Part shown: positions 24,027 to 31,191 of the stretch, piece after piece
Layout of the letters: every line of letters begins with the position of its first letter
Numbering within the stretch: position 1 is the first letter of the stretch
Source: Jiangella alba
GTDB taxonomy: Bacteria; Actinomycetota; Actinomycetes; Jiangellales; Jiangellaceae
DNA length: 64,000 bases
Direction: 5' to 3'
NCBI RefSeq assembly: GCF_900106035.1
Contig: NZ_FNUC01000003.1
Span: 2,535,501 to 2,599,500, forward strand
Position numbers and translations under genes: made by a program
Notes under the pieces: model-generated
What the model saw: only the letters and a program-made list of their open reading frames with translations
The model's database searches: none
Told to the model about the DNA's origin: nothing

Positions 24027-25633
24027 CCGCCCCGCAGGACGTCCACGTCGACCGCCGCTCGTTCGTCGCCCGCATGGCCGTGCTGTCGGCCGGCGCGGCC
24101 GTCGCCGGCACCGTCGGGCTGCCGCGGGTGGCCTACGGCGGGCCCGCCACGGCGACGGGCCGCACCGGGCCGCACCCCGACGCGTACACGCCGCCGCGCC
24201 CGGAGGCCCTCGCCGACCCGGCCGAGCTGACCGTCGCCGAGGCGGCCTACCTGCTGCGGGCCGGGACGCTGCGGCCGGAGACGCTGCTGGAGGCGTACCT
24301 CGGCCGCATCGCCGCGTTCGATGGCACGTATCAGGCGTTCAACCTGGTGCTGGGGGAGCAGGCGGCCGCCGCGGTGCGGGCGCTGCGGCGCGGTCACTAC
24401 CACGGCCCGCTGCACGGCATTCCGCTGGCGATCAAGGACAACTACTACACGTCCGGCGTGCCGACGACCGCGAACTCGTTCGTCTTCGCCGACTTCGTCC
24501 CGCCGTTCGACGCGACCGCCGTCGCCCGGCTGCGGTCGGCCGGCGGGATCGTGCTCGGCAAGACCCAGATGGGCCCGCTGGCGACCACCCGGGCGACCAC
24601 GCCGGCCGGTGTCGTGACGACGGTGAACGCCTGGACCCCGGACGACCCGTCGACCAACCCGGGCGGCTCCTCGACGGGGACGGCGACCGCCGTGGCGGCG
24701 CGGCTGGCGACGTCGGGCATCGGCACGCAGACCGGCGGCTCGATCACGGCGCCGTCGAACGCCCAGAACCTCACCGGCCTCAAGCCGACCATGGGCCGGG
24801 CGTCGCTGTACGGGATCGTGCCGCTGACGTACTCGCGCGACCACCCGGGCCCGCTGGCCCGCGACGCGAAGGACGCGGCGATCATGCTGGCCGCGATGGC
24901 CGGCCCGGACGCCGCCGACCCTCGCACGCAGGGGTTGCCGCCGGTGCCGGACCTCGTCGCCGCGGCCACGCCGGTGTACCGCGGGAAGCGGCTGAGGCTG
25001 CGCTGGCCGACCCGCATCGGCGTCGTCCCCGGCTACACGTCCGGGTCGAGCCCGACGGCGGCGGCGCGGCGGGAGTTCCTCTCGACCCTGGCCGGCGTCG
25101 AGGGCGTCTCCGTGGTGGACGTGACGTTGCCGGACGAATGGGACCTGCTGACCGGCCGCTTCAACGACGTCCGGCTGCCGGAGCGGTCCGAGCCGTTCGT
25201 GCCGTACCTGCGCCAGGACCTGCGGCTGTTCGGGGTGTCGCTGACCAGCTGGCTGCAGGGCGCGCTGATGGGCGCCGACGAGTACGTGACCGGCCAGCGG
25301 GCCAAACTGGTGCTGCTGACGCGGGTGCTCGACTCGCTGTTCGCCCAGTGCGACGTCGTGGTGCAGACGTCGCCGGTGCCGTTCGACATCGTCGGGCTGC
25401 CGGAGCTGGCGCTGCCGATCGGGTTCTCCGGCGGACTGCCGATCGGTGCCATTCTCGGCGGCCTCCCGTACGCCGAGGACCGCCTGCTCGCCGTGGCCGC
25501 CGCCTACCAGGCCCTGACCGACTGGCACTGGCGGCGCCCGGCCGATCCGGTGGGCGCGGCCACCGCCCGCGGCCCGGCCGCTGCCGCTCGTCCCCGGCTG
25601 ACGGCTGATGAGGTGGCCGAGCAGTCGCAGTGA
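24023..25633 (+). CDS. Amidase signature-family hydrolase with Tat-like signal
   Basis: A 536-residue amidase. The Ser-cisSer-Lys triad fits Lys138 (PLAIKDNYY), Ser216 (NPGGSSTGTA) and the nucleophile Ser240 (GTQTGGSITAPS). The N-terminus has DRRSFVARM followed by a hydrophobic Ala/Gly-rich run, which looks like a twin-arginine export signal, so the enzyme may act outside the cell. The substrate amide is unknown. It is translationally coupled to a 100-residue protein upstream. Confidence 0.88.
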   Translation: MTAPQDVHVDRRSFVARMAVLSAGAAVAGTVGLPRVAYGGPATATGRTGPHPDAYTPPRPEALADPAELTVAEAAYLLRAGTLRPETLLEAYLGRIAAFDGTYQAFNLVLGEQAAAAVRALRRGHYHGPLHGIPLAIKDNYYTSGVPTTANSFVFADFVPPFDATAVARLRSAGGIVLGKTQMGPLATTRATTPAGVVTTVNAWTPDDPSTNPGGSSTGTATAVAARLATSGIGTQTGGSITAPSNAQNLTGLKPTMGRASLYGIVPLTYSRDHPGPLARDAKDAAIMLAAMAGPDAADPRTQGLPPVPDLVAAATPVYRGKRLRLRWPTRIGVVPGYTSGSSPTAAARREFLSTLAGVEGVSVVDVTLPDEWDLLTGRFNDVRLPERSEPFVPYLRQDLRLFGVSLTSWLQGALMGADEYVTGQRAKLVLLTRVLDSLFAQCDVVVQTSPVPFDIVGLPELALPIGFSGGLPIGAILGGLPYAEDRLLAVAAAYQALTDWHWRRPADPVGAATARGPAAAARPRLTADEVAEQSQ

Positions 25634-25721
25634 GGACCGGCCGGCGGGGCCGGCGCGCGTCGTGCACGAGCGCAGCGCCCGGCCCGGCCCGGCTCGGCTG
25701 GCACGTCGGCCTCTGTTCGGC

Positions 25722-25768
25722 GCGGGGGTGACCTCAGCGCCAACTGTTGGCGTTGGTGTCACCCCCGC
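25722..25768. repeat. Dispersed palindrome, copy 1
   Basis: A 47-bp near-palindrome centred on T25745. The outer arms GCGGGGGTGAC/GTCACCCCCGC are perfect, the inner arms CGCCAAC/GTTGGCG are perfect, and a 5-6-base bulge separates them. The same plan (GGTGAC-like ends, CGCCAAC-W-GTTGGCG core) recurs at 59356-59394. It lies between the convergent ends of the amidase and FAD-oxidase genes, so it can also act as a bidirectional terminator. Confidence 0.65.
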
Positions 25769-25795
25769 CGCACCACAGCTGCCCGGCTCGGCCGC

Positions 25796-27148
25796 TCAGC
25801 CGGCCGGCGCGATGTTGTGCGTGAACCGGAAGACGTTCTCCGGGTCCCAGGTGCGCTTGACCTCCTGCAGCCGCTGCCAGGCGCCGTCGGAGAAGGCGGA
25901 CCGGACGACCTCGGGCGTCGAGCCGGCGTGGAGGAAGTTCAGCGCGCCGACGGGGCGCGTGTGCGCCGCCAGCGCGCCGAACCCGTCGTCGAGGCGCTGC
26001 TGGACGGCGGCGCGCTGCTCCGGCGTGGCGGCCAGCGCGTTGGCCGCCGCGATGTAGGGGGTGTCGCGGTGGGAGAGCGGGCCGTCCTGCTCCTTCGCCG
26101 CGGCACCGCCGAGGTGACGGATGTCGACGCCCGGGACCGGCGAGCCCGGCGCCACCAGCTCGAGCAGCCCGTCGATGGCGGCGTCGGTGAGCTCTGCCAC
26201 GCCGGTGCTGCGCCCGGCGGTGGGCATGGGGTCGGTGGGCTCGCTGCCGGACAGCGCCGCCTCGAGGTACGTCTGCGTGCGGAACCCGCCCATGAGCGGC
26301 TCGCCGAGCGCCGCCCGCAGCGGCTCGAGCGCCGACCCGTCGTCGCCGGCGATGGTGGCCCGGAGGGCGGCGACGTGCTGGCCGCGCAGCGGTTCGGGCA
26401 CCGCCGGGATGGGCGGGAACGTCATGACCATGACGGCGGAGGTGACGTCGTCGGAGACCTGGCCGGTCCAGTCGGCCCACGCCCGCAGCACCTCGGCGGC
26501 CCGCGCGCCCGGGTAGAGCAGCGAGCCGTTGTGCACCGCCGGCACGTCGTAGAGCTGCACCTCGAGCGACGTGACGACGCCGAAGTTGCCGCCGCCGCCC
26601 TTGAGCGCCCAGAGCAGGTCGGGGTTCTCGTCGTGGCTCGCCCGCACCAGCGCGCCGTCGGCGGTGACGACGTCGGCGCCGACCACGCTGTCGGCGGCGA
26701 AGCCGAACCGGCGCATGAGCAGGCCGATGCCGCCGCCCAGGGTGTAGCCGACGGCGCCGACGGTGGGCGCGGTGCCGGACAGCCCGGCCAGCTGGTGCGG
26801 CGCGGCCACCTCGAGGACGCCCCGCCAGCGGGCGCCGGCGTCGATGCGGGCCACCTTGCGCCCGGCGTCGACGTCGACCCCGGTGAGCCGGGTGACGTTG
26901 AGCACCACGCCGTCGTCGTTGGGCCGCACCGCGCCGTGGCCGGAGGACTGCACCGAGAACGACACGCCGTTCTCGCGCGCCAGCCGGACCGCGGCCTGCA
27001 CGTCGGCGGCGGTCTCGGCCACCACGACGACCGCGGGACGCTGGTCGATGGCCAGGTTCCACGGCTGCCGCACGTCGTCGTAGCCGTCGTCGCCGGGCGC
27101 GTAGGCGCGGCCGGTGAGGGTCGAGCGGAAACCGTCGAGGTCGATCAT
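25796..27148 (-). CDS. FAD-linked oxidoreductase (PCMH/BBE family)
   Basis: A 450-residue flavin oxidase. The FAD-binding PCMH domain (about residues 30-200) contains SVQSSGHGAV, where the His is the usual 8-alpha-linked flavin ligand, and VGYTLGGGIGLLMRRFG. The second cysteine used for bicovalent flavin in berberine-bridge enzymes (GxCGxxxGGG) is Val here, so one covalent bond is expected. The C-terminal BBE segment ends KRTWDPENVFRFTHNI. Substrate unknown. ATG 27148 is chosen because GGAG lies 6 nt upstream; an ATG at 27160 lacks one. Confidence 0.9.
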   Translation of the reverse strand: MIDLDGFRSTLTGRAYAPGDDGYDDVRQPWNLAIDQRPAVVVVAETAADVQAAVRLARENGVSFSVQSSGHGAVRPNDDGVVLNVTRLTGVDVDAGRKVARIDAGARWRGVLEVAAPHQLAGLSGTAPTVGAVGYTLGGGIGLLMRRFGFAADSVVGADVVTADGALVRASHDENPDLLWALKGGGGNFGVVTSLEVQLYDVPAVHNGSLLYPGARAAEVLRAWADWTGQVSDDVTSAVMVMTFPPIPAVPEPLRGQHVAALRATIAGDDGSALEPLRAALGEPLMGGFRTQTYLEAALSGSEPTDPMPTAGRSTGVAELTDAAIDGLLELVAPGSPVPGVDIRHLGGAAAKEQDGPLSHRDTPYIAAANALAATPEQRAAVQQRLDDGFGALAAHTRPVGALNFLHAGSTPEVVRSAFSDGAWQRLQEVKRTWDPENVFRFTHNIAPAG

Positions 27149-27251
27149 GTGACTCTCCATCCAGGTGCGTGATCTCGGTGCCCGCGACCAGTCTGCCGGT
27201 CGGGTCCGACAAGGGGACGGATGGAACGGCGCAAGTGTGACAGCCGGGCGT

Positions 27252-28196
27252 TCACCCGCTCGTGACCACCGGGAACGTCCAGCTGCCGTCGAGGACCTCG
27301 GCGCGCGGGCGATAGAGACGGACGACGTAGTTCCAGCCGTCCACGAGCGGCAGCCGGTTCGGCCGGCCCGGGTCGCCGCCGAAGTGGACGGTGACCGATC
27401 CGTCCGCGTCGCGCCGGGCCGTGCGGTCGTTGACGCTCACCACCGGGCCGCTGTCGCGCGGGAAGTAGCCGTCGGCGCCGTAGAGGGAGATCGACCAGAA
27501 GCCGTCGACCGGGACGTCGGCGACCGTCAGGCGGTAGGCGCCCGACGCCGGCAGGCCGGGGTCCACGTTGAGGTACATCGCCTCACGGTCGGGCAGGCCG
27601 CCCCAGCCGGCCGCCGCACCGATGAGGTGCCGGACGGGGTCGACCTCGCCACGCGCCCCGAAGGATCGGTCGAAGCTGGGGACGCCGCGGGCCAGCGCCA
27701 GCAGGGCGTCGCGGGTCGCGGTGAACGACGCCTCGTCGTAGCCGGGCGGGACGAACGGCTCGGCGGACCCCGCGTCGAGGCGCACCCGGTCCTGCAGCGC
27801 GTTGACCTCGGCCACGTCGGCGGGATCGGTGGAATCCACGAGGGCACGGACCGCCACCACCACGTGTCTCGTGCCGAAGCGGTCCTGGTCGAGCCGGTGC
27901 TCACCGGCGCCGTGGAACACGTCGTCGACGTAGCCGTCCTGGTTGATCGGCATCGCCGACAGGTAGCGGCCGCCAGCGTCGGGCAGGGTCAGCGTGGCGC
28001 CGGCGCCGATGTCGGCCAGCACGGCGCTGTACAACGTGTCGCGGTTCTGCCTGATCACCGGCTGGTGGTCCAGCGGCGTGGGTGTCCGGTTGTGCGCCCA
28101 GGCGTTCACACCGCCGCTGTCGCGCAGGATCGCCGTGAACATGCGTTCGGTCTCGGCGCGGACGAAGTTGTCGACGTTGACCACCGTCTGGTCCAT
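27252..28196 (-). CDS. DUF1254/DUF1214-type protein
   Basis: A 314-residue protein with the DUF1254-like N-terminal part (NRDTLYSAVLADIGAGATLTLPD, RYLSAMPINQDGYVDDVFHGAGEH) and the C-terminal DUF1214 block (DGFWSISLYGADGYFPRD, then DGSVTVHFGGDPG, NRLPLVDGWNYVVRLYRPR). Biochemical role unknown. It has no signal peptide, unlike many family members that are exported. Flanked by an FAD oxidase and a class V aminotransferase on the same strand but with separate gaps. Confidence 0.82.
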   Translation of the reverse strand: MDQTVVNVDNFVRAETERMFTAILRDSGGVNAWAHNRTPTPLDHQPVIRQNRDTLYSAVLADIGAGATLTLPDAGGRYLSAMPINQDGYVDDVFHGAGEHRLDQDRFGTRHVVVAVRALVDSTDPADVAEVNALQDRVRLDAGSAEPFVPPGYDEASFTATRDALLALARGVPSFDRSFGARGEVDPVRHLIGAAAGWGGLPDREAMYLNVDPGLPASGAYRLTVADVPVDGFWSISLYGADGYFPRDSGPVVSVNDRTARRDADGSVTVHFGGDPGRPNRLPLVDGWNYVVRLYRPRAEVLDGSWTFPVVTSG

Positions 28197-28232
28197 GGCG
28201 CCGACCGTACGGAAGCCCGGCGGCGGCCGGCC

Positions 28233-29276
28233 TCACCCCCGCCGGGTGAGCGCGGCGACCGCGGCATCGACGTCGGCCTCCGACGAGTACAGGTGGAACG
28301 ACACCCGCAGCCGCCCGTCGCGCACCGCCGCCCGCACCCCGGCCGCCTCCAGCCGCCGCGCGGCATCGGGCACGTCGACCGACACGATCGCGGAGTCGCC
28401 CGTCGGCAGTCCCAGCCCGGCCCGGAACCGGTTCGCCAGCCCGACGTTCCAGTCGTGGACCGCCTCGATGGTCACCGCCTCCAGCAGCTCCAGCGCCGGC
28501 GCCGCGCCGACCCACGAGAACCACGCCGGCGACAGGTCCAGCCGCCGCGCGTCGGACGCCAGCCGCAGCGGCGGCCCGTAGTACGACCCGTGCGGATCGT
28601 CGCCCGCCCACCATCCCGCCTGCGACGGCACCACCCGCGACCGCAACTGCGCCGTCGTCACCAGGAACGCCGTACCCCGAGGCGAGAGCTGCCACTTGTA
28701 GCCACCGGCCACGAGAGCGTCGAATCGACCCGCGTCGATGGGCAGCCACCCCACCGCCTGGGTCGCGTCGGCGACGGTGACGGCGCCGGCCGACCGCGCC
28801 GCCGCCAGCACGCCGTCGACGTCCGCGATCACGCCGGTCGCCGACTGCACGACGCTGAACGCCACCACGTCGACGTCGGGCGTCACCGCCGCGGCCAGGC
28901 GCGCAGCCGGCGCCGTCCGCACCTCGACGCCGCGATGCGCCTGCGCCAGCCAGGGGAACAGCAGCGACGTGAAGTCCTCCTCGGGCGCCAGCACGACCGT
29001 GCCGTCGGGCACCGACGCCGCCAGCAGACCGACCAGCTGCGACACCTGCGCGCCCGTCGTGACGTCGGCCTCGGCCACCCCGACCAGCCGCGCGAACGCC
29101 GCCCGCGCCCGCCCCGTCGACTCGCCCCAGCCCTCCCACGACACCCGCCCGTGCCGCCACTCGTCCAGCGCCGACTGCAGCGCATCCCACGCCGTGGACG
29201 GTGGCAGCCCGTAGCTCGCGGTGTTCAGCCAGCCAGGCTCGGGGTCGAAGAGGGCACGCGCCGCGGCAAGGTCCAT
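28233..29276 (-). CDS. Class V aminotransferase-fold PLP enzyme
   Basis: A 347-residue fold-type I PLP enzyme. The start resembles cysteine desulphurase/kynureninase relatives (PGWLNTASYGLPP). The cofactor aspartate is in VADATQAVGW and the lysine in LVAGGYKWQLSPRG. Substrate cannot be told; no cysteine-desulphurase active-site loop is obvious. ATG 29276 is preferred over an upstream GTG (29336) that would run into the Lrp promoter. It is divergent from an Lrp-type regulator 62 bp away, which is its likely controller. Confidence 0.85.
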   Translation of the reverse strand: MDLAAARALFDPEPGWLNTASYGLPPSTAWDALQSALDEWRHGRVSWEGWGESTGRARAAFARLVGVAEADVTTGAQVSQLVGLLAASVPDGTVVLAPEEDFTSLLFPWLAQAHRGVEVRTAPAARLAAAVTPDVDVVAFSVVQSATGVIADVDGVLAAARSAGAVTVADATQAVGWLPIDAGRFDALVAGGYKWQLSPRGTAFLVTTAQLRSRVVPSQAGWWAGDDPHGSYYGPPLRLASDARRLDLSPAWFSWVGAAPALELLEAVTIEAVHDWNVGLANRFRAGLGLPTGDSAIVSVDVPDAARRLEAAGVRAAVRDGRLRVSFHLYSSEADVDAAVAALTRRG

Positions 29277-29326
29277 GCCGACATCGTGCCAGCGTGGCGC
29301 GGAAGCAGTACGGTCCGGGCGGCCAG

Positions 29327-29332
29327 TAGAGT
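29327..29332 (+). promoter_or_regulatory. -10 box (TAGAGT) for the Lrp gene
   Basis: TAGAGT is followed by GCACAC (6 nt) and the GTG at 29339, a leaderless layout. Confidence 0.5.
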
Positions 29333-29338
29333 GCACAC

Positions 29339-29779
29339 GTGGAGGACATCGACAGGAAGATCGTGGCGTTGCTGATGCGGGACGGCCGGATGAGCTACAC
29401 CGATCTCGGCAAGTCCACCGGCCTGTCCACGTCGGCCGTGCACCAGCGGGTCCGCCGGCTCGAGGAGCGCGGTGTCATCCGCGGCTACTCCGCGGTCGTC
29501 GACCACGAGGCGGTCGGGCTGCCGCTGACGGCGTTCATCTCCATCAAGCCGATCGATCCCAGCCAGCCCGACGACTCGCCCGACCGGCTGGCCGGCGTGC
29601 CCGAGATCGAGGCCTGCTACTCCGTCGCCGGCGACGAGAACTACATCCTCAAGGTGCGGGTCGGCCGGCCCGCCGACCTCGAGGACCTGCTGGCCCGCAT
29701 CCGCTCGTCGGCCAACGTGTCGACCCGCACCACCATCGTGCTGTCGACGGCCTACGAGAACCGGCCGATGACGGCCTGA
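29339..29779 (+). CDS. Lrp/AsnC-family transcriptional regulator
   Basis: A 146-residue Lrp protein: helix-turn-helix at residues 4-50 (IDRKIVALLMRDGRMSYTDL, STSAVHQRVRRLEERGVIRGY) and a RAM ligand-binding domain (ACYSVAGDENYILKVRV). It senses amino acids and usually controls the genes next to it: the divergent class V aminotransferase and, in the other direction, the lysine-degradation operon that ends 236 bp downstream. In M. tuberculosis an Lrp gene (Rv3291c) sits beside lat, which supports a link to lysine (inference). Confidence 0.92.
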   Translation: MEDIDRKIVALLMRDGRMSYTDLGKSTGLSTSAVHQRVRRLEERGVIRGYSAVVDHEAVGLPLTAFISIKPIDPSQPDDSPDRLAGVPEIEACYSVAGDENYILKVRVGRPADLEDLLARIRSSANVSTRTTIVLSTAYENRPMTA

Positions 29780-29794
29780 CGGGCACAAGAAAGT

Positions 29795-29837
29795 GGGCCG
29801 GATGCCGCGCGAGCCCAGCACGGCATTCCGGCCCTTT
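29795..29837. terminator. Intrinsic terminator after the Lrp gene
   Basis: GGGCCGGATGCCG (29795-29807) and CGGCATTCCGGCCC (29821-29834) pair with one bulge, then TTT. An A-rich ACAAGAAA before the left arm would serve the opposite strand. The following 177 bp up to the convergent acyl-CoA dehydrogenase hold a second small hairpin near 29850 and three GCGTGA repeats (29950-30003) but no gene. Confidence 0.65.
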
Positions 29838-30014
29838 GCCCCCCTTACCGCCGGACATCGCCCGGCGGCCGATACGTTTCGAGAGTAGCCCCGAACGGCC
29901 CGGTCCGCATCCCGAAAGCGGGCGTCCTGCCTGGTCAGAGCTGCTGATTGTGACAATGCGTGACGCCGCACGATTCGCCGTCACGGTGCGTGATAAAGCG
30001 TGACCGGCATCACA

Positions 30015-31190
30015 TCAGCTGAATGCGCTCTGGCCCGTCAACGCCTGACCGATGACGAGCTGGTGCACCTCGCTGGTGCCCTCGTACGTCAGCACCGACT
30101 CCAGATTGTTGGCGTGCCGCAGGACCGGGTATTCCAGCGTGATGCCGTTGGCGCCGAGAATGGTGCGGCACTCGCGGGCGATCGCCAGCGCCTCCCGCAC
30201 GTTGTTCAGCTTGCCGAGGCTGACCTGTTCCGGCCGCAGCACGCCGTCGTCCTTCAGCCGGCCGAGGTGCAGCGCGAGCAGGTAGCCCTTCTGCAGTTCC
30301 AGCGCCATGTCGGCGAGCTTGGCCTGGGTGAGCTGGAACGCGGCGAGCGGGCGGTCGAACACCTCACGGGTCTGCGCGTACGAGATGGCCGCGGCCAGGC
30401 AGTCGCGGGCCGCGCCGAGCGCGCCGAACACGATGCCGAACCGGGCCTCGTTCAGGCACGACAGCGGCCCGCGCAGGCTCGACACCTCCGGCAGGACGGC
30501 GTCGGCCGGCAGCCGGACGCCCTCGAGCACGAGCTCGCTGGTCACCGACGCGCGCAGCGACAGCTTCTTGCCGATCTTCGGGGCCGAGAACCCGGGCGTG
30601 CCCGCCGGGACGAGGAAGCCGCGCACCTTGTCGTCGTCGGTGCAGCGGGCCCAGGCGACGGCGACGTCGGCGACGGAGCCGTTGGTGATCCACATCTTGG
30701 TGCCGTCGAGCACCCAGTCGTCGCCGTCGCGGCGGGCGCGCGTGCGCATGCCGGCCGGGTTCGAGCCGAAGTCGGGCTCCGTCAGGCCGAAACAGCCGAT
30801 CAGCGAGCCCTCGGCCATGCCCGGCAGCCACTGCTGCTTCTGCTCCTCGGACCCGAACTTCCAGATCGCGAACATCGCCAGCGACCCCTGCACCGACACC
30901 AGCGACCGGACGCCGGAGTCGCCGGCCTCCAGCTCCATGCAGGCGAGGCCGTACGAGACGGCGTTCGTGCCGGCGCAGCCGTACCCGGTGAGGTGCATGC
31001 CGAGCAGCCCGAGCTTCCCGGCCTCCAGCGCCAGCTCGCGGACGGCGCTCTCGGAGAGCCCCGACTCGTACCAGTCCGCGATCGACGGGCGGACGCGGTC
31101 GTCGACGAAGTGGGCGACGGCGTCGCGCAGGTCGCGCTCCTCCTCGCTGAGCAGGTGGTCGACGCTCAGCAGCTCCAGGGGCGAGGTCAT
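30015..31190 (-). CDS. gcdH: Glutaryl-CoA dehydrogenase (acyl-CoA dehydrogenase family)
   Basis: A 391-residue acyl-CoA dehydrogenase. The FAD/substrate region has GCFGLTEPDFGSNPAGM and MWITNGSVADVAVAWAR. The catalytic base is Glu370 in TYEGTSEVHQLVIGQALTG, the position and wording typical of glutaryl-CoA dehydrogenases, and MELEAGDSGVRSLVSVQGSL resembles the glutaryl-binding region. Reaction: glutaryl-CoA to crotonyl-CoA plus CO2, with electrons to ETF. The ATG lies 1 nt after the stop of the E1 gene. It is the last gene of the lysine-degradation operon, consistent with this substrate. Confidence 0.85.
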   Translation of the reverse strand: MTSPLELLSVDHLLSEEERDLRDAVAHFVDDRVRPSIADWYESGLSESAVRELALEAGKLGLLGMHLTGYGCAGTNAVSYGLACMELEAGDSGVRSLVSVQGSLAMFAIWKFGSEEQKQQWLPGMAEGSLIGCFGLTEPDFGSNPAGMRTRARRDGDDWVLDGTKMWITNGSVADVAVAWARCTDDDKVRGFLVPAGTPGFSAPKIGKKLSLRASVTSELVLEGVRLPADAVLPEVSSLRGPLSCLNEARFGIVFGALGAARDCLAAAISYAQTREVFDRPLAAFQLTQAKLADMALELQKGYLLALHLGRLKDDGVLRPEQVSLGKLNNVREALAIARECRTILGANGITLEYPVLRHANNLESVLTYEGTSEVHQLVIGQALTGQSAFS

Positions 31191-31191
31191 G

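Noticed and set aside
21620-25762. A 1,380-codon open frame on the minus strand
   Set aside because: It is the antisense shadow of the GPP34, M24 peptidase and amidase genes. Its product is Arg/Gly/Gln/Val-rich without any domain, as expected of a non-coding frame in high-G+C DNA.
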